Source: Chryseobacterium herbae
GTDB taxonomy: Bacteria; Bacteroidota; Bacteroidia; Flavobacteriales; Weeksellaceae
Assembly: GCF_025154075.1 (NCBI RefSeq)
Contig: NZ_JAOAMU010000002.1
Coordinates: 62,001-126,000, forward strand
DNA length: 64,000 bases
Direction of reading: 5' to 3'
Shown: positions 42,530 through 52,104 of the stretch, piece after piece
How positions within the stretch are numbered: position 1 is the stretch's first letter
Layout of the letters: each line of letters begins with the position of its first letter
Position numbers and translations under genes: made by a program
The notes under the pieces: model-generated
Told to the model about the DNA's origin: nothing
The model's input: the letters and a program-made list of their open reading frames with translations, nothing else
Database searches by the model: none

Positions 42530-45037
42530 ATGAAAAAGGCGATTTTGTCCATTGCTATACTCGGAATTTTCTTTTCCGCAAACGTATCAGCACAGACCGA
42601 AACTTCAGGAAGGGAAAAGGCTTACAGAGCCACAAACACCAAAGTAACGGAACTTAAACATACCAAGCTTAAAGTCAATTTCGATTATCAGAAAGAACAG
42701 ATGGGCGGAGAAGAATGGTTGACAGCCACTCCGTATTTCTATCCGACCAACGAACTGACACTTGATGCAAAAGGTATGCTGATTCACGAAGTAGCTCTTG
42801 ATAACAACGGAAAAAAATCACCTTTAAAATATGAATATAAGGACGAGATTCTGAAGATCAGTCTGGATAAAACCTATCAGAAAAATCAGGAATATACAGT
42901 ATATATCAAGTATACGGCACGCCCGAATGAGGTAAAACAGAAGGGAAGCATGGCTATCAATGATGCCAAAGGTCTTTATTTTGTCAATGCACAGGGACAG
43001 GATCCGGATATGCCGACTCAGATCTGGACACAAGGGGAAACGGAATCTTCTTCCGCGTGGTTCCCAACCATCGATAAACCGAATCAGAAGACTACGCAGG
43101 AGATCTACATGACCGTTCCTGATAAATATGTCACCCTTTCCAATGGAATTCTGAAAGATTCACAGAAAGAAGGAAGCTTAAGAACAGACCATTGGGTAAT
43201 GGATAAAAGGCACTCTACCTACCTGTTCTTTATGGGCGTAGGTGAATATGCCATCGTTAAAGACAAATGGAAAAATATTCCGGTAGATTATTATATCGAA
43301 AAAGAATACGAACCTTACGCAAAACAGATCTATGGAAATACGCCGGAAATGATCGAGTTTTTCTCCAAAAAAATGGGGTATGATTATCCGTGGGCAAAAT
43401 ATGCGCAGATCTCAGGAAGAGACTATGTGAGCGGGGCTATGGAAAATACAACGGCAACCCTTCATGGAAGCGATATCCTTCAGAAACCAGGACAGTTGAT
43501 CGATGAAAACAAATGGGAAGATACGATCGCTCATGAATTATTCCACCACTGGTTCGGAGATCTTGTGACGGCAGAAAGCTGGAGCAACCTTACCGTGAAC
43601 GAATCATTCGCCAATTATTCCGAATACTTATGGAACGAATATAAATACGGAAAAGACCAGGCAGACTATCACCAGATGACCGATGTGAATATGTACATCC
43701 ACAATCCTGCTGATTTCAAGAAAAACCTCGTGAGATTCAACTATGATTCCCGCGAAGACGTTTTTGACCTGGTGACCTATCAGAAAGGAGGTGGTATCCT
43801 TCATATGTTGAGAAATTATCTGGGTGATGATGCTTTCTTTGCGGGGATGAATGATTATCTGAAAACCAATGAATATCAAAGCGGCGAAGCTCATCAATTA
43901 AGACTTTCTTTCGAAAAAGTTTCAGGAAAAGATCTGAATTGGTTCTTCAATCAGTGGTATTTCGGAAGCGGAAATCCAAAGCTGAACTACTCGTTTACAT
44001 TTGAACCTGTAAAAAAGCAAGTAACTGTAACAATTAATCAAACTCAGGATCAGCCGTTCGAGTTTCCACTTGCCATCGATGTTTACGACAATGGAAAACC
44101 GAAAAGATATAATGTATGGGTCAATGCTGAGGCGAAGAATACATTCAATTTTGATGCGTCTAAAACTCCGGATCTGATCAATATCAATGCAGACGGAATT
44201 TTAGTTTCAGAAATTACCGATACCAAGACTCCGGAACAAAACCTGATGCAGTTCACCAACTCCAAGGAATTTAAGAGCAGATACAAAGCTTTAGCCGCTA
44301 TAAAAGATCAGGTCGGGAAAAGTCCGGCTGCGACGAAATTATTGGCTGCAGCAATAAAAGACCCTTATTTCAGAACAAGAATCAAGGCACTTCAATTGAT
44401 GGATCTTTCAAATGCTGAACAGATGAAAGCGTTAGGTGCCGATGTAGAGAAATTAGCATCCAATGATCCGAAAACCTTAGTACAGGCCGCTGCGATCACG
44501 GCTTTGGCTAAAACTAAAGATAAAAAATACCTTCCGATTTTTGAAAAAGGGGTGAATGCGGTGTCCAATGCGGTAAAAGCAACGTCATTAAGTGCTGTTT
44601 TGAGCATAGATCCGTCAAAAGCGAGTACACTGGCTGACAAGATCGACCTGGAAGGAGCTTCAGAGACGTTACTTGGACAGCTGCTACCAGTGATTGTAAA
44701 GAATAAAGTGACTTCCCAGATGTCTAATATCACACCTCTTGTGGCCTTTTATCCTTTCATTAAATTACAAAACCCAGAATTGGGGAAATCTGCTGAAGAA
44801 GGATACAACTGGATCATGAGCTCAGATAACCTGAAAGCTACTGAAAATATTACAAAAATCATCAGCCATGCAAAAGGCGAGATGGGAGATAATCCTCAGG
44901 TTAAAATGATGATTTCCCAGATGCTGAAAGATGGATTAAGTAAAAAAATGGAACTGCTGAGACAGAATCCTCAGAACGCAGGAAGTATCAACAAACAGAT
45001 CGATGCGATCAATAAAGCCATTGAAGATTTTAAGTAA
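42530..45037 (+). CDS. M1 family aminopeptidase
   Basis: An 835-residue exported zinc peptidase with signal ending SANVSAQ. The substrate-binding SGAMEN motif is followed by the zinc site HELFHHWFGDL (His335, Glu336, His339) and the third ligand Glu358 in NESFANY. The C-terminal ~270 residues are a helical HEAT-like domain. It trims N-terminal residues from peptides in the periplasm or at the surface, in line with peptide use by this organism. A terminator follows. Confidence 0.95.
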   Translation: MKKAILSIAILGIFFSANVSAQTETSGREKAYRATNTKVTELKHTKLKVNFDYQKEQMGGEEWLTATPYFYPTNELTLDAKGMLIHEVALDNNGKKSPLKYEYKDEILKISLDKTYQKNQEYTVYIKYTARPNEVKQKGSMAINDAKGLYFVNAQGQDPDMPTQIWTQGETESSSAWFPTIDKPNQKTTQEIYMTVPDKYVTLSNGILKDSQKEGSLRTDHWVMDKRHSTYLFFMGVGEYAIVKDKWKNIPVDYYIEKEYEPYAKQIYGNTPEMIEFFSKKMGYDYPWAKYAQISGRDYVSGAMENTTATLHGSDILQKPGQLIDENKWEDTIAHELFHHWFGDLVTAESWSNLTVNESFANYSEYLWNEYKYGKDQADYHQMTDVNMYIHNPADFKKNLVRFNYDSREDVFDLVTYQKGGGILHMLRNYLGDDAFFAGMNDYLKTNEYQSGEAHQLRLSFEKVSGKDLNWFFNQWYFGSGNPKLNYSFTFEPVKKQVTVTINQTQDQPFEFPLAIDVYDNGKPKRYNVWVNAEAKNTFNFDASKTPDLININADGILVSEITDTKTPEQNLMQFTNSKEFKSRYKALAAIKDQVGKSPAATKLLAAAIKDPYFRTRIKALQLMDLSNAEQMKALGADVEKLASNDPKTLVQAAAITALAKTKDKKYLPIFEKGVNAVSNAVKATSLSAVLSIDPSKASTLADKIDLEGASETLLGQLLPVIVKNKVTSQMSNITPLVAFYPFIKLQNPELGKSAEEGYNWIMSSDNLKATENITKIISHAKGEMGDNPQVKMMISQMLKDGLSKKMELLRQNPQNAGSINKQIDAINKAIEDFK

Positions 45038-45062
45038 GAAACCTCTTAAAATTTAGAATATA

Positions 45063-45090
45063 AACCACTGTGAAAATCAGTGGTTTTTTT
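45063..45090 (+). terminator. Terminator after M1 aminopeptidase
   Basis: AACCACTG and CAGTGGTT form a perfect 8-bp stem with a 7-base loop followed by a run of T. Confidence 0.9.
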
Positions 45091-45173
45091 ATGATTTTAA
45101 TTTAAAAAGCAAAATTAAGCTTAGGAACTGAAGGCGATTCAAACATGATTTTAGGGGATTTTATCCTGTCTTT

Positions 45174-46115
45174 TTATCTCCAAAAACCGTTATTCTTCAT
45201 CCAGGTTTTGAAAAGCTCAGGCCATGCAGCTGCAGGACTTCCTTTTTTACCTAATCCCCAGCCGTGACCACCGGTTTGAAAAAGATGCATTTCAGCTTTT
45301 ACATTCACTTGCCTCAGAGCCGAATATAACAGTAAACTATTATCAACAGAAGAAATAGGATCATCCATAGCCTGTGCTAAAAACGTAACCGGCATATTGG
45401 AATCTACCAGTTTTTCTACTGAAAATGCGGTTTCTTCAGCAACAGACGGATCTTTCCCAAGAATACTTTTCCTTGAATGGGTCTTATTATTGGGAGGAAG
45501 CATAGAAATAACAGGATAAATCAGTCCGGTAAAATCTGGTCTTGCCGATAAAGAATCTATTTCATCAATTGGCTTGTAGCGTTTTGTGTCAGGTTGTGCC
45601 GAGGTCAATCCTGCTAAATGACCGCCTGCAGAAAATCCCAGAATTCCGACCTTATTGACATCAATCTTATACTTTTCCGCAAGGCTTCGGATGATTCGCA
45701 TGGCCCGTTGAGCATCTTCAAAAGGAACTTTGTTGCTATTCAGGTTTTCTGGAGGAAGTCTGTAGATAAGTTCGAAGGCAGTTATACCTTCGGATTCAAG
45801 CCAGTTGGCCGTTGGACTACTTTCTTTACCCATTTCGATATGGGCATATCCGCCGCCGCCGATCACTAAAATAGCGGTTCCGTTAGGATTGGAAGGACGG
45901 TGAACAATCAATCTTGGTTTTGAGATGTTTGTAACAGAGCCTTTGGCGGTTATTATTTCCGCTCCTTGTGGTCCGGGTCCGTCAGGCATATGATTAGTCC
46001 ACAAAGGGATTTGCTCCAAAGCAGGTGATATCTGAATTTTTTTTTCCTGAATCTGTGCTTCATATCCCGTGCTGCCGGTAAACAAGATGATGGTAAGGGC
46101 AATAAAGGTTCTCAT
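45174..46115 (-). CDS. Exported alpha/beta hydrolase, esterase-like
   Basis: About 313 residues from the ATG at 46115, where a signal peptide begins (MRTFIALTIILFTGSTGYEA); the longer reading has no leader logic. The oxyanion GGGGYAH motif, the nucleophile elbow GFSAGG and a TGGHGWG segment with the catalytic His match acetyl-esterase/carbohydrate-esterase-like hydrolases. It is divergent from the SusC/SusD pair across a 529-bp gap and may remove acetyl or similar esters from the imported glycan. Substrate unproven. Confidence 0.85.
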   Translation of the reverse strand: MRTFIALTIILFTGSTGYEAQIQEKKIQISPALEQIPLWTNHMPDGPGPQGAEIITAKGSVTNISKPRLIVHRPSNPNGTAILVIGGGGYAHIEMGKESSPTANWLESEGITAFELIYRLPPENLNSNKVPFEDAQRAMRIIRSLAEKYKIDVNKVGILGFSAGGHLAGLTSAQPDTKRYKPIDEIDSLSARPDFTGLIYPVISMLPPNNKTHSRKSILGKDPSVAEETAFSVEKLVDSNMPVTFLAQAMDDPISSVDNSLLLYSALRQVNVKAEMHLFQTGGHGWGLGKKGSPAAAWPELFKTWMKNNGFWR

Positions 46116-46644
46116 AGATGTATTTGCAAATAAAATTAATACAATCTTCCGGTTATACCAAGTGTATTCTATGATCAAGGAGGTTTTAAGCTAAGCAGGT
46201 CTTTCTGGCTTTTTGGACAAGTCGGCCTTATTTCTTAATATATCATAAAAAATAATTTTGTGCTCGGGATGCTTTTTCTTTTTAGGTGTTTTAATGTTTA
46301 TTTTTTGATGATTTTAATGCTTAAATCTTGATTTTGTTTTTAAATCGATGATGATGGATCTTTATTTTATTTATTGATAGTTTGAGTTAGTATGGATTTT
46401 ATTTGCCATTTTATTGATTTTGTTTAAGTCTGATAGATTTTTTTTCTGTGACTAAAATTTCATTGAAATCATATTTCTAAGAATTTTTTGTGCTGTTTTA
46501 TCGAATTCAATTTTTTATTAAATATAATTTCTCGATTTCTAATTAAATTAATACCTATTAAGTGTTTGTTTTACAGGGTTTTAAATTTTGACATTGTTAA
46601 GCTTTATTAACATATTTGCTATCTACAATGCTAAAATTATAAAC
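46116..46644. other. AT-rich divergent intergenic region upstream of susC
   Basis: 529 bp between the esterase gene and the SusC gene. It is strongly T-rich with no ORF, terminator or shared repeat. No perfect TAnnTTTG with TTG spacing is seen for either gene, which suggests promoters that need an activator. Confidence 0.5.
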
Positions 46645-49494
46645 ATGAATGTAAAATTACGTGTGTTAAGTGCAGGAGTTTTGTTCTTTATAGGACATAC
46701 TGTGTCTGCGCAGAAAGTTAAGAATGATACGATTCGGGGGGAGATTGATGAGGTGGTACTGACGGGATCTTATGGAATCAGACAGACACCTGAGCAGGTG
46801 ACGGGATCAAGTGTTAAAATCGGAGCAGATAAACTCGTTAGGCCTTCGGCAATTTCTATAGAAAATGCATTACAAGGGCAGGTTGCAGGGTTGATGTCCA
46901 CAGCAAGCAGCGGGCAACCCGGGGCAAATAGTATTACCCTGATCAGAGGGCTTGGCTCATTAACATCCGGGAATAATCCTTTGTATATTTTAGATGGAGT
47001 TCCTATTCCATCAGGAGATGTTTCCGGGCTGCTTACGTCACAAAACTCATTATCACTGATTAATCCGGCAGATATTGAAAATATTGAAGTATTAAAAGAT
47101 GGAGTAGCCACTGCTGTTTACGGTTCCAGAGGTGCCAATGGAGTTATTGTGATAACGACCAAAACAGGTAAAAAAGGGCGATCGGATCTTAATTTTACCA
47201 GTGAAATAGGAGCAGGTGAGGTCGCTTTTGAAAAGTTTAAAATGCTTAATGCGGAGGAGTCAACAAAATTATATGGACTTAGTTTATTTAATGCCGGACA
47301 AGCTTCTACGCTTCAGAACGGCTATAATTTAGCAAAATCCGAATATGACTGGGATGGCGTTTCAGATTATGATTGGAATCGCGCGGTAAGAAGAGCAAAT
47401 CCGGCATTCAGCAGATATAATTTTAATTACAGTGGGGGAGTAGAAAATCTTTTAATTTTCGCGTCATTAGGATATCTCCAGCAGGAAGGAGTTTCCAGAG
47501 ATTCTAAATTTGACAGGTATAATGCCGCTTTAAGAGCAGATTGGAAAGCAAGTGATAAATTAAAGATGAATATGTCCGTTAATTTATCAAGATCAGTTCA
47601 GACGGGTGCTACAGATGGCTCTTCATTTAGTAACCCAGTATTTACAGGTAGACTGCTATCACCTACCCAGTCATTTTATAATCCAACCGGAACTTATAAT
47701 ACTAAGCTTTATTATATTAATGAAGAATTCAATCCTATTGGAATTCAGAATGAAAGTTTAGAAAAAGGGACTTTTAATAAAGTTATAACCAGTGTTGGTG
47801 CTGATTATCAGTTTCTTCCTGATTTTAGATACACTTCCAATTTTGGATTGGATTATACATCAGGAAATGAACTGATTTACTGGAATCCTGATTTTGGAGA
47901 CGGAACATTTGATGGTGATACCAATGGTAACGGATATCTTGCAAAACAATTCAATAGTTATCTAACCTGGAACTGGTATAATTTTGTGCATTATAACAAA
48001 GTTTTTGCAGATAAACATGATGTCTCTATTTCGGTAGGTCTGGAAGCTACAAGAACTGAACGGGAATTTAATTTTCTATCCAAACAGGGATTTCCCGCCG
48101 GAACAAGGTTAAAATATGCTGATGTCGGCGCGAATCCAACCGGAGCCGGCGGAAGTGCTGATTTTAGAAGTTTAGTAGGCTACGTAACGAGAGCTTCCTA
48201 TACATTCAATAAATTTTTGACGTTTACAGGATCCTTCAGAAGAGATGGTTATTCTGGATTTACAGGGTATAACGGTAATTTTTGGGGTGCAGGGCTCAGT
48301 TTCGATTTTGGTAAAGCAAATATTCTTCCCGGCTTTTTTAAAAGCTTAAAGCTAAGAGCCAGCTATGGAGAAAATGGAAACCAGGCAGTGGGTCCTTATG
48401 CAAAATATGATCAGTATTCTTACAAAGCTGCATATATTTCTTCTAATGCAGGGTATGTTTCTAATGTGGCACCTAGTGATGGTTTATATTGGGAGAAATC
48501 TGATAAATCTAATATTGGTCTGGATTTTACATTTGGTAAAAATGGCTTAATATATGGTACTCTGGAGGTGTATAAAAATAATAATACTGACCAAATTTTT
48601 AGTGTACCTAATCCTCCATCTACCGGTTTTAATTCTATTACAAAAAATATCGCCGATTCTTATTCGAAAGGGCTGGAAGCTACCCTGGGATTTAAAGTTG
48701 GAAATAATGAGGGTTTCAATTGGAATACAAGATTTAATTATGCTTATAATGACAGCAGAATTAAAAATTTAAATGGAGAGACCAATCCAACTACTATTGA
48801 TGGTTTTAAAGCCTTTTTTCCAGGTCATAATCCAACTGAATTTTACACAAGACTTTGGGCTGGCGTTGATCCCAAAAATGGAGACCCTTTATGGTACACT
48901 GATGATTCAAAAACCGCGACAACAAATAATTCAGGCTTAGCTAAACTTTCTTTTACAGGTAAGCATGCACTGCCTACACATATTGGAAGTTGGTATAACG
49001 AATTGAATTATAAAAATTTCAAATTATCATTTCTGATTAATTATCAGGGAAATTATTCAGTATTTGACAGATGGGCATTTGTTTATGATTCCAGTGGTCA
49101 GTATGGATATCTCAACCAATTATCTCCGGCTTTATATGATTCGTGGACACCTGATAATCCAAACGCTTCTCAACCAAAATTTGTGTCCGGTGGAAATAAG
49201 AATGCCAATTCAGCTTCTACAAGATACTTGTTTGATGGAGACCATATCCGGTTAAGGAATGTCGAATTTGGATATAGATTTACAAAGGATGTTTTAAAAA
49301 TAGATAGAGTTAAAGGGATTTATGTATATGCAAGGGGAGTTAATTTATTCACTTATGCATTTGATAAAAGTCTTTATTTCGATCCGGAATCCAATTCAAA
49401 CTCATTTACCTATACTGCTTCTAATTTAGGTGTTTATGATCAGACACAACCCAATCTTAGACAGTATATGCTTGGAATTAGTATTGATTTTTAA
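46645..49494 (+). CDS. SusC/RagA-type TonB-linked outer-membrane protein
   Basis: About 949 residues from the ATG at 46645, which opens a proper signal peptide (ending HTVSAQ); 19 upstream codons are not needed. The plug region shows the SusC wording: ENALQGQVAGLMSTASSGQP, ITLIRGLGSL, PLYILDGVPI, IENIEVLKDGVATAVYG and RGANGVIVITTK. The typical N-terminal carboxypeptidase-like domain is missing, so it is a short variant. The barrel follows and ends in MLGISIDF. It forms the import channel with the SusD partner encoded 15 bp downstream. Confidence 0.94.
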   Translation: MNVKLRVLSAGVLFFIGHTVSAQKVKNDTIRGEIDEVVLTGSYGIRQTPEQVTGSSVKIGADKLVRPSAISIENALQGQVAGLMSTASSGQPGANSITLIRGLGSLTSGNNPLYILDGVPIPSGDVSGLLTSQNSLSLINPADIENIEVLKDGVATAVYGSRGANGVIVITTKTGKKGRSDLNFTSEIGAGEVAFEKFKMLNAEESTKLYGLSLFNAGQASTLQNGYNLAKSEYDWDGVSDYDWNRAVRRANPAFSRYNFNYSGGVENLLIFASLGYLQQEGVSRDSKFDRYNAALRADWKASDKLKMNMSVNLSRSVQTGATDGSSFSNPVFTGRLLSPTQSFYNPTGTYNTKLYYINEEFNPIGIQNESLEKGTFNKVITSVGADYQFLPDFRYTSNFGLDYTSGNELIYWNPDFGDGTFDGDTNGNGYLAKQFNSYLTWNWYNFVHYNKVFADKHDVSISVGLEATRTEREFNFLSKQGFPAGTRLKYADVGANPTGAGGSADFRSLVGYVTRASYTFNKFLTFTGSFRRDGYSGFTGYNGNFWGAGLSFDFGKANILPGFFKSLKLRASYGENGNQAVGPYAKYDQYSYKAAYISSNAGYVSNVAPSDGLYWEKSDKSNIGLDFTFGKNGLIYGTLEVYKNNNTDQIFSVPNPPSTGFNSITKNIADSYSKGLEATLGFKVGNNEGFNWNTRFNYAYNDSRIKNLNGETNPTTIDGFKAFFPGHNPTEFYTRLWAGVDPKNGDPLWYTDDSKTATTNNSGLAKLSFTGKHALPTHIGSWYNELNYKNFKLSFLINYQGNYSVFDRWAFVYDSSGQYGYLNQLSPALYDSWTPDNPNASQPKFVSGGNKNANSASTRYLFDGDHIRLRNVEFGYRFTKDVLKIDRVKGIYVYARGVNLFTYAFDKSLYFDPESNSNSFTYTASNLGVYDQTQPNLRQYMLGISIDF

Positions 49495-49509
49495 TTTAAT
49501 TAAGAAAAA

Positions 49510-50934
49510 ATGAAAAACATAAAATATATTATAACATCATTGTTAATAATGGCTTCAGCCACTTCTTGCAGTAATGAATTTTTAGAAGAAAAACCACAAG
49601 TTGATGTGGAATTAAAAGAGGGTATTACCAATGAAAAAAACCTTGCTGTTGCCATCCTCGGATTACATCATTCACTACAAAGTACAGATTCTTATGGAGC
49701 TATGATTCCTACTCTGAATGAACTTTTAGCAGATAACAGTTTTGTCAGTTTAAGAAATTCAAACAGATTTTCAGGTACCCGTCAGACGGATTTATCATAT
49801 TATGTACCACAGCAGATAGGTTTTGTTAGTTTATGGGCTAGCTTGTATACTATTATAGCCAATGCAAACTTTGTCTTGAGCTATGAAGGAAAAATTCAGG
49901 ATGATATCACTACATCTGAAACTCCAGACAGTCTTTTTGCGCAAGCACATGCTATCAGAGCAATGGCTTTTTACGATCTTGCTACTCACTTCTCTGAAAT
50001 TTCAGGGAATGGAAATCAAGACATGGGCGTTCCCCTTCCTTTGGTTTTGGATGTAAATACAAGACTTTCAAGGTCTACAGTCGCTCAGGTTTATAATCAA
50101 ATTCTATCTGATCTTACGGCTGCAGAAGGGAAAATTTTGAATACCAATAAAAAACAAATGAATAATTCAGCGGTAGATATGTTGTTTAGCAGGTATTATT
50201 TAGCAATTAAGAATTATTCTCAAGCGGATACTTATTCTCAAAAAATATTAAACAGTAATTTCTCCAGCCTTGCTACTGCTGCACAGGCTCCAACGATATT
50301 CAGTGCTACAGAGGAAGGAGGAAGTGAAGCCATTTTTAAGCTTGAATTTAATGATAAAGATCTTCCGGGAGCTAATGATGGTATTACAGCGACCTGGTAT
50401 TCAGGAGGCAGATACAGACAAAATTTTGCAACCAGGGCATTTTATAACAAGCTTTCAACTGCAGATGTCAGAAAGGACAGTTGGTTTACTTTAACAAGTG
50501 TGGGTTCTCCTGCAATATCTGCTTTTCCTGATAACCCTAAACCTGTTGATGTTGCTAAATATAAGACTCCTGCCACGGATGTTATTTTAATGAGAGAATC
50601 GGAAGCTGTATTCAACCAATTGGAAGCATTGTACTATACAAATCCTTCATCGGCTCTGGCAAAGCTTAACACTTATGTTTCAACGTACAGAGTGCCGGGA
50701 TACGCTTTTGCAGGGAGTGGACAGAATTTGCTGGAAGAGATCTTGTTTCAGAAGAATATTGAATTATTTTTAGAAGGTTTCAGATACCGAGATCTTAAAA
50801 GGAATGGTATAGGATTTACGAATCCCCAGACTGGAGTTGTATTAAATTCGTCTAAATATCAGTTTAAAGCATTTCCTATCCCATTGGGAGAAATTTTAAG
50901 TAATCCTAATATTAAACAATTTCCAGGATACTAA
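49510..50934 (+). CDS. SusD/RagB-type nutrient-binding lipoprotein
   Basis: A 474-residue surface lipoprotein with signal ending in SATSCSNEFL (lipidation at Cys20). Family features are the conserved EKPQ start of the mature chain, AHAIRAMAFYDLATHFSEI (TPR helix), and the closing LFLEGFRYRDLKRNG block. It acts as lid and binding protein on the SusC channel. The pair has no adjacent glycoside hydrolase, only a possible esterase upstream, so the nutrient is unknown. Confidence 0.95.
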   Translation: MKNIKYIITSLLIMASATSCSNEFLEEKPQVDVELKEGITNEKNLAVAILGLHHSLQSTDSYGAMIPTLNELLADNSFVSLRNSNRFSGTRQTDLSYYVPQQIGFVSLWASLYTIIANANFVLSYEGKIQDDITTSETPDSLFAQAHAIRAMAFYDLATHFSEISGNGNQDMGVPLPLVLDVNTRLSRSTVAQVYNQILSDLTAAEGKILNTNKKQMNNSAVDMLFSRYYLAIKNYSQADTYSQKILNSNFSSLATAAQAPTIFSATEEGGSEAIFKLEFNDKDLPGANDGITATWYSGGRYRQNFATRAFYNKLSTADVRKDSWFTLTSVGSPAISAFPDNPKPVDVAKYKTPATDVILMRESEAVFNQLEALYYTNPSSALAKLNTYVSTYRVPGYAFAGSGQNLLEEILFQKNIELFLEGFRYRDLKRNGIGFTNPQTGVVLNSSKYQFKAFPIPLGEILSNPNIKQFPGY

Positions 50935-50957
50935 ACAAAACTATGATTAAATCAATG

Positions 50958-50984
50958 AAAGCTCTGCCATGTAGGGCTTTTTTT
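50958..50984 (+). terminator. Terminator after susD
   Basis: AAAGCTCT and AGGGCTTT form an 8-bp stem (one G-U pair) with a 7-base loop, then a T run. It also lies just beyond the 3' end of the converging AraC gene. Confidence 0.85.
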
Positions 50985-50997
50985 CTATTATAAGACA

Positions 50998-51924
50998 TTA
51001 TTTAGAGAAAACTACGCTTGTCTGATAACTCTTCGGCGTAACACCCACCAGCTGCTTAAACACCCTAGTAAAATAATTTGTATCTGAAAACCCCGTTTGA
51101 TAGGCAGTTTCCTTAATGCTGTTCTGACCTGCTAATAATTCCTTCGCCTTATTAATTCTTTCCTGCAGGATAAAGTCATTGGGTGATGTTCCCAATTCAT
51201 CTTTGAACATTTTAAAAAAATTAGACTTGCTCACGTAAGCCAATTTTGCCATACTTTCAATAGACAGCTTCTGATGAAGATTTTTTCTGATATAATCTAC
51301 CGCGAAACCTATTCTGGATTTATTCTTAGCAATATTCTTTTCTACCATACTTCTTGCCTGGGTTTGCATAAGTCTGATTAGTAATTCTTTCAAAGCGAAA
51401 TCTGCCATGATATCCTTTTGGGAATTATCATCCATGGCAATTCTCATGATATTGTTGGTGGCAGAGGCCAAAGACTTGTTGTTAAAAAGGAAAAATTCGT
51501 CCAGCTGGATGTTCCATTGTGAAGTTTCATCCACTTTGGGAAGACTGTAGTTTAAATAATTAAGGGAATCCTCTATAAATTCGGGATTAAGACTTAAAGA
51601 AATACATTGGGTAGGGGCTTCATCTGCTTCAGGAAAATCGATGACCATGGTTTCACCGGGCGCTACCAGAACACTTTCACCTGGAAAATAATCAAAATAA
51701 TTCGTTTTATTATCCAGTTTCATATGCTTTTTACCTCTCAGCATCGCGGTAAAAGCAATATTTTCAAAATGAAGTTTTACACCAAAAGCAGCTTTATGAG
51801 TTTCGTATATGCTGAACTCACAGTTGTTTAGATTGAATTTTGTCTGGTTTTCAACAAGGTTCAATAACTGGCTCTCCTTCTTTAATTCAGGAGTATTTAA
51901 TAAAAATTTATTATCGTTATTCAT
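50998..51924 (-). CDS. AraC-family regulator divergent from aldehyde dehydrogenase
   Basis: 308 residues from the ATG at 51924; an alternative start eight codons earlier is less likely. The N-terminal ~190 residues follow the AraC_N type (YFDYFPGESVLVAPGET). The last ~100 contain two helix-turn-helix motifs (IESMAKLAYVSKSNFFKMFK and KETAYQTGFSDTNYFTRVFK). It is divergent from an aldehyde dehydrogenase gene with a 180-bp gap carrying a pair of half-sites 21 bp apart. The likely role is activation of that gene in response to an alcohol or aldehyde. Confidence 0.9.
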   Translation of the reverse strand: MNNDNKFLLNTPELKKESQLLNLVENQTKFNLNNCEFSIYETHKAAFGVKLHFENIAFTAMLRGKKHMKLDNKTNYFDYFPGESVLVAPGETMVIDFPEADEAPTQCISLSLNPEFIEDSLNYLNYSLPKVDETSQWNIQLDEFFLFNNKSLASATNNIMRIAMDDNSQKDIMADFALKELLIRLMQTQARSMVEKNIAKNKSRIGFAVDYIRKNLHQKLSIESMAKLAYVSKSNFFKMFKDELGTSPNDFILQERINKAKELLAGQNSIKETAYQTGFSDTNYFTRVFKQLVGVTPKSYQTSVVFSK

Positions 51925-52016
51925 TTCTAAACATTTTGTCAAACCCAATCACTCAAATATATAAATTTTAGCCCTACACTGTTGTTAATAAAATTATAAA
52001 ATTGAACATCTGCACT

Positions 52017-52075
52017 ATTGTGATGTTTTTTTATACGATTGTGCTATCGCTTTTTCATAGGTAAATGTAACTTGG
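52017..52075 (+). promoter_or_regulatory. AraC-type operator and promoter of the aldehyde dehydrogenase
   Basis: ATTGTG direct half-sites start at 52017 and 52038, 21 bp apart (CTATTGTGATG and CGATTGTGCTA). The downstream one begins 30 bp before TAACTTGG (52068-52075), which differs from the -7 consensus at one base. A weak -7 and no -33 element fit an activator-dependent promoter. The spacing is the same as at the amidohydrolase promoters, although the half-site sequence differs. Confidence 0.55.
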
Positions 52076-52104
52076 CATTACGAAAAAATTAAAATTATAT
52101 TAAT

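Noticed and set aside
46588..46644. Upstream start of the SusC protein
   Set aside because: The ATG at 46645 opens a normal signal peptide; the 19 extra codons would put a second hydrophobic segment before it.
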